Assembly: GCF_008831285.2 (NCBI RefSeq)
Contig: NC_045143.1
Coordinates: forward strand, 22,324,302 to 22,388,301
Direction of reading: 5' to 3'
Length of the DNA: 64,000 nucleotides
DNA from: Nymphaea colorata
Taxonomy: Eukaryota > Streptophyta > Magnoliopsida > Nymphaeales > Nymphaeaceae
Below are positions 55,397 to 64,000 of this stretch, in pieces. The notes beneath the pieces are model-generated. The model made no database searches, had not been told where the DNA came from, and was given only the letters and a program-made list of their open reading frames with translations. The translations under genes were made by a program, and so were the position numbers. The first letter of the stretch is position 1; each line of letters begins with the position of its first letter.

Positions 55397-56839
55397 ATTT
55401 TTTGTCGAATTCCAAGTAAGTGAACTCGACCGTAGCAGTGCCTGTGATATAGAGATATATATATGTTGCATGATATAATGATGGATCTATGTGTGTGCAC
55501 ACCTAAATCTGAATCCCTGCGTGAAAGGTTATATGCTAGAATGGAAATATAGTGCTCTATGTTCTACTTCCTTATGATTTTCAAGAAAACAAAGCATGCT
55601 AGGAGTGAGGCATATTGGTGTCGATTGAACTTTGAAACTCTCGGTTTCCTGTATTATGTTATGTGTGTTCATCATTGAGAAACCAAACTACATTCAATCC
55701 CAAGGGCAGAGCACGCATGTCTGAAAAAGAAAACGGCTTTGAACGAAACCGGCAGAGGGCAAGGCCTGCTCTGCTCGACATCCAGCAAGGGTAAAACAAA
55801 CACACAAAAACGAGGAAAGCAAAGAAACACATTAGGGTTACCAACAAGTGGAGGGAATCGTCCACCCGACTGGAAACCAGTCGTTTGCCTCATACGACTG
55901 GCAGAGTTGATTTGGGGAAAATGAGGAACGCCCGTCGAGCAGAACTCCTCCTGTCATCCCCTTTCTCCTGCCGGTTTCCCCCTATTGACGATGCTGGAAA
56001 CCGTGAGCAGAGAAGGCAGTGGCGGCGATGGGAGCTCCACCGCCGGACGAGACGAGAGGAAGAGGAGGCAGCTCTCGCTCGAGGAGAGAGAAGATCGGGC
56101 GAAAAATGAGTGAAAAAACGGTTAGGAGGGGTATTTATACCAAAAGTGTGAAAATTACAAAATCAGTCCACCAGTTTTGCATAATTTTCAAAAACACTGT
56201 TACAATTTTGATAAATTAATGCCGCAACTTTTTTGCGATAAACTTTTTTAGAAAGAGGTTTGCGAAAGTTAATTTCGGTGAAAACCTAGAAATTTATACG
56301 AAATTGCGTAGTGGTACCCTCTGACTTATTATAATTATCTAAAAGAGGGTTCCGATAAATTATTTTGCAATTTCAGTAGAAGACCATGATTTTAAATGAA
56401 ATTGCATGGTAATACCCTCAGACTTATTATAAATTTCTGAAAGAGTGTTCCAGAAAATTGTTTTATAATTTTGGTAGAAGACCGAGCTGTTTTGTAAAAT
56501 TGCATACAAGTACCACTCAAGCTTATTAATATTAGAGAAAAGGGTTCCCAAGACAGTTTGGAAATAAGAAGGGAAACTCATGAAAAAAAAAAAAGTTTAA
56601 TATGAGTTTTCCTTGTTTTAAGTGATATCTTAGAAAGGCTTTGGAAATCCTTGATATATTATTCTCCTTGTTATTGTTTTATACTTGTTATGAAATTAAT
56701 TTAGTAATGACTTCAAGAGTGGGAGCTTAAGGTAAAAACTGAAAAATAGTTAGCAACAGGTATGTATGATTATGCAATTTTGGTATTTTGTGTGTGCATG
56801 ACCCAATGACATTATAAACCTTGTGTCGTATTTGGATAT

Positions 56840-58760
56840 GGATATTATGTTGAAAAACATTCATATTAAATTTAAATTTGGATCCTCTTTATTTGTTTAA
56901 ATACATATCAATTATAGTGTTGATATTATTGTATGTGGATCCACATGAGTAAGATCTGAATTTAAATAATTATTTGGATTTTTGCTTTGGATCTGATTGT
57001 TGCTTAAGATCCATATTTGTATTCAGTTTGAATCATGACATATTCAGATCTAAATTTGTTTGGATATTGGTTAAAAATCCATATCCTGTTTATGTTGGTT
57101 CAAGTATATGTTATTATACTTGATTTATGAATATTCATCTTAATTTTGGGTCTATGCAGATATTAGATATGACCAAAACTTTTGTTTTCAAAATCCATAT
57201 TCAGTCGTTGAATTTGGATCTCACACTAAACGTTGCACTCTTTTGGAGCATGATCTGATTTGACTTGTTCAAGATCTATATTAGTTCTAAACATACTATG
57301 ATGAGCTTTGATTTTTAGATCTAATGGTTTTACAAGTTGTACTTTTGCAATGTGTAACACTAGAGTGCTAAAGATGAATTCCAGTTAGAAGGAATGATTA
57401 TGTTATCGCATGTTGATATGCTAAGAGGTGTAAATCAACACTCTTAGACATGGTGAGATCCTTATAACATTATGTTGGGTCGTGATACATTAAGATCCAA
57501 ATTAACTTGGTTGAATCATTGGATCCAAATTCTCGTACTGTTACTAAACACAATATATCATGTTTGCTTTTTGGATCCAATGATATTGTGATATTTGTTG
57601 TCCTTTTAGATTCAAATCATTCTAGAGTGTTATTGAACAATGCTTTATTTACTCCATTAATGAGGTGAACTTGTTTAAAAATATATATTCAAGAGGTGTA
57701 ATGTAACACTCTTGGACTGAAACCCATATAAATTTGAATGTCTTGATTTAAAGACTTACTTTATTTGCTTTTAAGGGTGATGGATTAGTTTGGGTACAAA
57801 CATGCATCATCTCAAGGTAGAGAAATTTTTCTTGTTTCACCTTGTTCAAAAGTTGGACTATTGTTTAGATCCAAGCATGGTTATTGAAATCATAGTGCAC
57901 AATACTTCATATAGATCATTTGTGTTTTTTAAACTCAGATTATTGTATTGTGGATATTGCTGGTTGGATCTGAATTTCCATATTTGAACTAATGAAATCC
58001 ACATTACGTAAAGTTTAGCTGCATATCTAAACTGACTTGTTTGGATATGTGAGAATAATTCATATCCTGTTGTTTTAGTTCCAATATATGTTATCATGGT
58101 TGCCTTTGGATATGATCATACTGCAATACGTGTTGTCATTCTAGATCCAAAGGTTATTCTTGAAATCATTCAATAAAGCTTCATTTGCCTTTCTTTCTTA
58201 GGAAAATGAATTTGTTTTAATGCATACTCAAGAGATGTAATATAATACTCTTGGACCAAAATTAATATTGGCAAGAATGCATTTGTTTGAAGCTTTGTAG
58301 CACTAAAGTGCTAATACATGATAACTTGTTTTTCTCAAAAGAGAGATGGGTTAGCAATGATCCAAATCTGGTTGTTGAATCATATTGTATAATATTTCAA
58401 TGAGGATCATTTGTTTTAAACTCATATTAATTGTATTGTGGATGTTTCTCGTTTGGATGTATACTAATATAATCTGAATCTTTATATTCATGTGGCTTTT
58501 GGAATTGGATCTATTCATTGTTTGAGATCCACCTTATATACATCATTGATTCGGATTTGAATATATATTTGGATATATGGTTAAACATCCATATCTTGTT
58601 TATATTAGATCCAAGCATATTATGTTATTTGTTCGTTTGAGGATCAAACAAAGCTAGCTTGCTATTAAGCAAGTTTCTGTTTGAGGATGAATTTGATTTT
58701 AAATTTTCCATGAGGTATAAAATAATACTCATGAAAATAATGAGATCCACACTAATTAGA
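56840..58760. repeat. Degenerate internal repeats of the non-autonomous element
   Basis: The theme GGATAT..., then ATCCATATCCTGTTTATGTT, then a YCAAGTATATGTTAT-like run recurs near 57,065, 58,030 and 58,570. A second theme, AAGAGGTGTAA..AACACTCTTGGAC, recurs near 57,425, 57,690, 58,230 and 58,705. Copies are diverged but in the same order, implying old tandem growth of a ~0.5-kb unit. Confidence 0.55.
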
Positions 58761-58984
58761 TCCATATTGAGATCCTTGGAGATCTATAATGCATGTTAAA
58801 TGCATATCTAAAAATGAAACGATGTGTTTGCACATACATATGTATTGGATACCCAAATGAAAGTACGATATATGACATTTTCTTTTTATGCATGAGTTTG
58901 AAGTGTTCGAATAAGAATACCGAATACAATAATCCAATGGGAGATCATAACGATCTATTGGAGGATCTGATTTATTCAGATAAT

Positions 58985-59131
58985 CAGTCTGGCAATGAAC
59001 CGACTGAGGAACAGTTTGGCAATGAACCAACTGGATAACAGTCTGACAATGGACCGACTGGGAAACAATTTAATAATGAATCAACTGTGCACGATTCTTA
59101 TGATGATCAGTCTGGTAATGAACCGACTGGG
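58985..59131 (+). repeat. Short-period repeat encoding a QSGNEPTG-like peptide
   Basis: Five imperfect copies of CAGTCTGGCAATGAACCGAC plus TGGG occur, the first four spaced about 27-30 bp. In one frame they read NQSGNEPTEEQFGNEPTG, then a stop, then similar units, with two in-frame stops. A related AATGAACCGACTAAGATCAG appears near 59,238. It is not a CRISPR array: units are adjacent, without unique spacers. It may be the relic of a low-complexity linker in a lost gag or pol protein. Confidence 0.75.
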
Positions 59132-60280
59132 TAGTGAGCTCCATGATTATATGTGAATAATTGTTGCATGTACAAAAACTGACTATTTATTTGGTGATCA
59201 AGTTTGATTGATTGAATATGCTAATAAGCGGTCACGTAATGAACCGACTAAGATCAGTTTGATATTAAACGTCAAACTGAAGCTTATTAGTGATCTTATT
59301 GATCATCTTGTGGTATACATATGTAGAGATATGTGAATTGTATATTGCATGCATGGGTTGTCAAAATTATGTATTGACCTTGATGAGTTAAATGAAACTC
59401 ATTGTATGAGAGAGTACATTGATGAAAATTATACAAGATGAAAAGTGCTTGTATGATAGACTATGGGTTGATTGCTCATTCCCTTAAATAGTCATAATAA
59501 AGATTAGGTGTCGCTAATCAAGTTGATGACTATGTAAATATTTGATAAGTGGGAGCACACTTGAATATGTCATTTACTATGTTGAAAAACTAATATTGCT
59601 TTGCCATATGATATAATGCATTGCATGAATGCTATGGAACTCTTGTTGTTAAAGGAGTTAAGTAATTATGGAATACAGTAAAGGAAAGTATTCCATGTGT
59701 TTTAATGCATATTAGCTTGTGTGCTGGACTTGGTACAAACTTCTAATTTGGCTTGTAAGTATACATTAAGAAAGTCCAGGCTGACCCTTGTTTTATGGCA
59801 GTTAAATGTTTGAGATACATGAATGAAACAAATGATATATTCAAGTGATTGTTAGCATTTTTTAACAAAAAGAATTCTAAATGATTTGTCAAGCATGTAG
59901 CCCGTATGAGGCTAAGAAATTCTTGGTTTGCCTCTTTGTGAGGTGGTTGAAAAATATTTAGGTTGATTTCATTGTTGAATAAGAAGAGAATATGCATGCA
60001 CGTTCCAAATGCTTATATGATTGCTAGTATTATAATCAAGAGAATTCTTGATGTTTTATGTAAAACTTGTGGTCCACATGGAACTAAGTTTTAATATGTT
60101 ATAATGTGATATATATTGAATATTTGAAAGGTTGCGAAGGAAAAACCATTGAATGGAAAACCTCGCTGTAAACCTTGAAAAAGGTTAGGTTGCGTTGGAA
60201 AAGCCAATTATGAAAAACCACGTAACAAATTGAATAAAGAAAATCCACATATAGTGGAAGCAAACTGGCGGTCTCATGGC

Positions 60281-60291
60281 CCAGTGGGAGA
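60281..60291 (+). other. Polypurine tract of the non-autonomous element
   Basis: CCAGTGGGAGA directly precedes the right LTR and resembles the GTGGGAGA tract common in plant copia elements. Confidence 0.8.
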
Positions 60292-60624
60292 TGTTGGGTA
60301 GTGGTAGTGGCCATGAGCCCTACCCATTCATATCGTAACTGCAAGGGGGGCCCACTTGCAGTTACGAGCTTTAATGCTCACCTAAAATCTCTCACTCACT
60401 TAACCGCTGCTAGGGTTGGGGAAAACCTAAGGGGCTGGACTATATATTCCTAGCATATCCAGAGTTTGATGGATCTCTCTCTAACACATCAACCTGTGAG
60501 AGGCCCCTTGGAAGTAAACCCCAAAAATCTCTCTCTCTAGTTTTCTTTCTTTCTTCCTCTCTTGCTCGCAGAGTTGCAGGCCAAACTTGGTTGGAGATCC
60601 TGGGCGGAACCTAAAGTTCCTACA
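60292..60624 (+). repeat. Right LTR of the non-autonomous element (333 bp)
   Basis: It starts TGTTGGGTAG and ends GTTCCTACA; same length as the left LTR with about nine substitutions. Confidence 0.93.
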
Positions 60625-61594
60625 GAAGATACATCCGCTTTTCTTCCCCTGTTCTGTAATCAAAATTAGAGGATCCACTAGCTTTGACATTCAACCCATA
60701 CATAGATCCACTTTTAGTGGAGGTGATCATGTATGCTTCCATATTTGTTGTTTGCCTTTATCAGCCTTTTCCCTTCGTCAAGATTTCCAGTATTCTTTCC
60801 TTAGTTGCTTGGATTCAACACCCATGCGAGTTTCCCTGTTGATACACGCAACAGAAGCACGCATATACCCATAACGAGGTTGAAGCAGTTCCGCAGTAGA
60901 AGTCAAAGTGGAACAATCATCCCAAGCGATGGCCGCAGAAAGTGGATTGCTAGTCAAGCAGTAACTGCTATCGATAAATTATGACAGCCCTCATGGTGAA
61001 CGTTCAGAAAGTGAATTCCTCCATGGAATAAGGTTTTCTGCTTTTTTCTCATCAACTACAAATGCTTATTTATAGAGACCATTAAGCATAAAGACGATAA
61101 ACATGCATGTTTATCTGCCTCTAATATCGTTAATGAAGTAGTTAGAGATATACCCAAATGAGGCAATTGGCCCATTTATGTTGTCCTATATCATTAGCTG
61201 CATAAGGCTGGATTAGAACCACTGTAGGTCATGGTCGTCACCCTATTTTGTGCTTTTTCATCCAGTTTTGAGTTAATCAATGCGTGTCAAAGAGATTACT
61301 TTTGCCGATAAAATGGAAATATATAGCAAAATTTGGGGACAATAAGTTCCCTAAGTACATATGCAAACCGCATAAACGAAATATAAGAAGAGAATATACA
61401 AGTTAGTATCACAATAAAACGTAATAAGAAAGGTGGAGAAAGAGTGGACAGATGGAACAGCAGAGTCACCCAGCAGAAGACGAAGGACGGTGCCGTAGCC
61501 GAATAGCAAAGTGAACATCTCCCTGCACAAGACATGCCACAAACTCCGACGATAAAATGTGTCCCTGAATACCTTGTTGTCAAAGAGTTTACTT
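60625..61594. other. Unassigned stretch inside the inverted repeat, possible gene fragments
   Basis: On the minus strand near 60,790-60,970 one frame is open for about 60 codons (AAIAWDDCSTLTSTAELLQP and onward). Near 60,640-60,740 another reads MEAYMITSTKSGSMYGLNVK. Neither is recognised. Before the LTR element inserted, this stretch was contiguous with 54,121-55,049. Confidence 0.25.
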
Positions 61595-62057
61595 TTACAT
61601 GACCCGTCAGCTTATGGCTCCTTATATTCTTTGGTACCTTTCCCGTCATCATGTGGTAGTTATCTGATTTTGACTTCCTCTGGGATTTTCTGTATACCAA
61701 CTTTATTTTTCATGGCGGCCAGAGATTAGTTCTGTTCTTTACTTGTCATTTTTGTTGTTGGTGGCTTTTATCAGTTAGAAATTAAGAAATTCCATTGAAA
61801 CTCAGGACTTGCTTCAGTTTTAACTTCCCACAAAATTTATACTACTTGATCCTCGTAGTTTGCCAGGCCAGCTGAATCTTGGTTTCTAAGGTCTTGCCCG
61901 TTAGATGCATAGCCACGATTGTTTATTATCTCTGTAATTCATGATTGTCTTGGCAACATGGCTTCCTAAACAAGTCATTCATCTCCTTTGAATCTCATCA
62001 ATTTGAAGTTTAGGTTCTTGTAGAACGTCGACTGGAAAATTAAGTTGGTCACAGATT
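61595..62057. repeat. Right arm of the ~460-bp inverted repeat
   Basis: It runs from TTACATGACCCGTCAGC to GGTCACAGATT, the reverse complement of 53,524-53,980. A few more bases than the left arm come from small indels near 61,655-61,672. Confidence 0.92.
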
Positions 62058-62434
62058 TTATGGCCTTGTGTCCATTTCGTTCAAACCCAAAAGGAGAAAA
62101 AATCCGGAACCAAAATAGTTAATGCATCGATCGTCAAATTATTCGGTGCGATGTGTACTTGTCTAACAATTGCTTCCGAGAATTTGTAAGATACAGCAGA
62201 ATTACTTACAGTTTGCCTCGAAGTACAGTTAACAACAGAAGACAGAAGCCTGTGATTCCGAGCAGATCGTCATCGAAAAAGGAAAAAGAGAAAAAACATG
62301 AACAGAAATCGGATCTCTGAAAAGATTAACCTCTCTGACTCCTGTAAATGCCAATTCCAGGACAACCCTTTTGTGCTCTCCCATGAGAACCTTAAGGAAA
62401 AAGGAGATAGAAGAGAGAAAAGAAAAGAGCGGTC
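62058..62434. other. Probable 3' flank of the small minus-strand gene
   Basis: No frame or repeat recognised. On the minus strand this follows the stop codon at 62,435. It is pyrimidine-rich near the stop; no canonical AATAAA was seen within the first ~150 bases. Confidence 0.4.
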
Positions 62435-62758
62435 CTAGTGAACAAGCTTGGCCGTCTTATCGGGCTCTACCTGCAAAGAAGCCGATCGCTTAATGAACTC
62501 CAAGCAATCGGCAATAGCTTCTGCATAGAACACGTTCGACTCCCACCTCCCTACACAGTACTTCTGCCTCGCGCACACGTCTTCTTTTTGTTCCTTCCTC
62601 AGTGTCGCCATGACTCGTCCACATAGACACTTTACGCTCCTCAGCACTCTTAGGAAATTCAAGAATTTTATGTGCACCCTGTGCACAGAAAGCCTGCCAG
62701 AATTGACACGGAAGCCCTTCGCCCGTGTCCTTCTCCTCTGAATCCTTACCGACGCCAT
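62435..62758 (-). CDS. Small single-exon plant protein, 107 aa, FYAEAIADCLEFIKRSAS-type C-terminus
   Basis: The start ATG at 62,758 has AATGGCG context and the frame ends with TAG at 62,435. The N-terminal half is very basic (RIQRRRTRAKGFRVNSGR near residues 5-22), followed by a leucine-rich helix-like stretch (KFLNFLRVLRSVKCL). The C-terminal half has VFYAEAIADCLEFIKRSAS at about 76-94. That combination recalls a family of short, intronless, uncharacterised plant proteins with a conserved AIADCLEFIK-type end; this is from memory and the function is unknown. The frame is intact while neighbours are decayed, and a TATA box lies 93-102 bp upstream. A second in-frame Met at residue 50 (GRVMATLRKEQ) is an alternative start. 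Confidence 0.65.
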   Translation of the reverse strand: MASVRIQRRRTRAKGFRVNSGRLSVHRVHIKFLNFLRVLRSVKCLCGRVMATLRKEQKEDVCARQKYCVGRWESNVFYAEAIADCLEFIKRSASLQVEPDKTAKLVH

Positions 62759-62850
62759 TGCAGCTTTGAAGGAGTACTGTTGATGTGGGGTAGAAGAGGT
62801 CGGAGAACGGAAAGTTTCTGCTGGACAACGTCTTTGCTCCCAATCATGTC

Positions 62851-62860
62851 TCCATTTATA
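62851..62860 (-). promoter_or_regulatory. TATA box of the small minus-strand gene
   Basis: The minus strand reads TATAAATGGA, a canonical plant TATA box. Transcription starting about 30 bases downstream (near 62,820) would give a leader of about 60 bases before the ATG at 62,758. Confidence 0.55.
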
Positions 62861-62962
62861 CTGAATGGTGAAAGCACAAAGATTTTAAGGAAGCTGACGG
62901 AACGAGTTTCCGTTATTGTTGGTTAAGCTAACACTAGCCAAAGTCGTTCTCATGGACCAATA

Positions 62963-62971
62963 CCCCCCCCC

Positions 62972-63045
<74 letters not shown>
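62963..63045. repeat. Compound microsatellite C(14), (CT)n, (TA)n
   Basis: A 14-base C run is followed by about 12 CT and about 21 TA dinucleotides. It lies upstream of the small minus-strand gene and at the left edge of the repeat copy at 63,046-63,611. Confidence 0.95.
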
Positions 63046-63048
<3 letters not shown>

Positions 63049-63611
63049 CCAGCCAGACTATTAAAAATGGATTGCTAAAACAATTTTGTATACAATCTAA
63101 CTTTATAAATATGAAATTATTTAGTGAGAATCATATGCTAAGTCAGTCATTTTTGAGTTTTAACATATTTTCTAGTAATGAAAAAAGTGGAATCCTCTTA
63201 TGACACCAAATTTTTTATAACAGAAAAATAAGTGTTTTTCTTAAAAATAACTTAAACTAAAACATGATTGATGTTGAATTAGTATATACAAATGTTCATA
63301 TTTTGTTTAAAGTAGCTTTTAACATGAATACAGAAGATTGGGATTCTGTCCCTGACGACCGGTATATACCAATTATATATATATAGAAGCAGTATAAAAA
63401 TTATATTTTGCAGTATATTGATAGCGTTTCTTCTCAACATAAATATGCTAATTAGATATGCAATTGTGAAGTTCCGGTAAGGTCATATGTAAGAAAGTAA
63501 GATTCTCAAAATTTTCAGTCACAGGGATTGATCGCTTAAAGATAGGTTTGTTGCCCCTGTAAATTTTAAAAATATTATTGGGCTTCTCCAAATTTCTGGC
63601 TCCGTCCCTAT
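63046..63611. mobile_element. Second copy of the 1,883-2,637 repeat family (hAT-like, partial)
   Basis: It aligns by eye with 2,100-2,480. Shared phrases in order are CCAG.C.A.TATTAAA, ATACAATCTAAC, AGTGAGAATCATATGCTAAG, TAAAAATAACTT, CATATTTTGTTT.AA..GCTTTTAACA, and ACCAATTA before a TA run. The right end TTTCTGGCTCCGTCCCTA matches the hAT-like terminal repeat. The left end is not recognisable and may be lost in the adjoining microsatellite. Confidence 0.5.
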
Positions 63612-64000
63612 CATGATCATTTTCTCTATCAATGTATCTATCTTCTGTTCCACTTATTCTTGTCATTATTAGTGTTATTCTAATAATATTATTACTATTA
63701 GTCAACCTTCTGCCGTGGTGCATGGAAGACAAAAAAGTGGTTTCCATTTCATCGTGATACCCACTGTCAATGTGGAAGCCATTGTCAACGGTTAATGGGA
63801 CCCTGCGGTATCGCTTTGTCTCCCGAATGCACATGGCAATGGAGCTGAATACCTATCGGAGCATGTTATTACTCCTGAGTTGAAGCCTAGGGAACTGATA
63901 TGGATCTATAGTATGTTTTTACTGATGTGAAAAAATCCATAGTAAAATTTTCAATTTATTTCTTTGTTTTGAGAAAAAGTTGGATTTAAGGAGGGAGGGG
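63612..64000. other. Intergenic DNA, nothing recognised
   Basis: No supported frame or repeat. The minus-strand open frame covering 63,448-63,834 straddles the transposon end and has no recognisable domain. Confidence 0.5.

Larger units (their letters stand above)
55050..60624 (+). mobile_element. Non-autonomous LTR retrotransposon, 5,575 bp
   Basis: Two 333-bp LTRs (TGTTGG...TTCCTACA) differ at about 9 positions. A PBS follows the left LTR and a purine tract (CCAGTGGGAGA) precedes the right one, as in copia elements. The 4.9-kb interior lacks RT, integrase and protease; only a very weak copia-like AVKCLRYMNETNDI phrase near 59,800 hints at its ancestry. The interior begins with a GC-rich block (about 55,720-56,110) and is then AT-rich with recurring degenerate repeats. 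It lies between the inverted-repeat arms. It must have relied on enzymes from another element. Confidence 0.85.

Noticed and set aside
55739-56219. Short frames in the GC-rich block of the non-autonomous LTR element
   Set aside because: They are short, overlap on both strands, and are basic or low-complexity without a domain; noted as a compositional block only.
58985-59131. CRISPR-like spacing of short repeats
   Set aside because: Units are nearly adjacent with no unique spacers, and the setting is a plant nuclear LTR element; a degenerate tandem repeat explains it.
62490-62843. 117-codon minus-strand frame overlapping the small gene in another frame
   Set aside because: It lacks the coherent basic-to-helical organisation of the 62,435-62,758 frame, starts close to the TATA box, and is best seen as a shadow.

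Overview
This window reads as nuclear DNA of a flowering plant, probably from a repeat-rich, AT-rich intergenic or pericentromeric stretch. The evidence is several plant-type LTR retrotransposon lineages with tRNA-iMet-type primer binding sites (Tekay-like and Athila-like Ty3/gypsy, several Ty1/copia), a decayed plant L1-type LINE, hAT-like non-autonomous DNA transposons with 8-bp target duplications, and one intron-bounded exon of the 26S proteasome ATPase RPT1. I cannot name the species.

Layout. 1-10.8 kb is gene-poor AT-rich DNA holding microsatellites, a tandem repeat, small inverted-repeat elements and a possible LTR remnant. 10.9-14.7 kb is a dead LINE. 15.1-15.7 kb is a decayed copia integrase fragment on the minus strand. 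15.7-46.2 kb is one large nest. Its base is a tandem pair of related copia elements (LTR-A, internal A, LTR-B, internal B, LTR-C) that share the middle LTR. Internal A was split in its integrase by a 10,993-bp Tekay-like gypsy element (17,856-28,848) with two ~3.05-kb LTRs and a perfect 5-bp duplication (GGAAC). Internal B was split in gag by an Athila-like gypsy element (about 31,585-42,395). The right Athila LTR was itself entered by a 1,322-bp hAT-like element (40,361-41,682) with 18-bp terminal inverted repeats and a perfect 8-bp duplication.

46.2-48.1 kb is unassigned DNA with a 198-bp hAT-like MITE. 48.06-52.79 kb is a minus-strand copia element with both LTRs and long but interrupted gag-pol frames. 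52.98-53.16 kb is an orphan RPT1 exon. 53.5-62.06 kb is bounded by a ~460-bp inverted repeat whose arms are nearly identical; between the arms lie an AT-rich hairpin, possible exon fragments, and a non-autonomous LTR retrotransposon (55,050-60,624) with 333-bp LTRs and almost no coding capacity. Just outside the right arm is the best candidate for an intact host gene: a single-exon 107-codon minus-strand frame with a TATA box (62,435-62,758). The window ends in microsatellites and a second copy of the repeat family seen near its start.

No element here looks autonomous: every gag-pol has stops, frameshifts or deletions. The main biological content is the order of insertions, the gene fragments and non-coding cargo carried by non-autonomous elements, and the small gene at the right edge.
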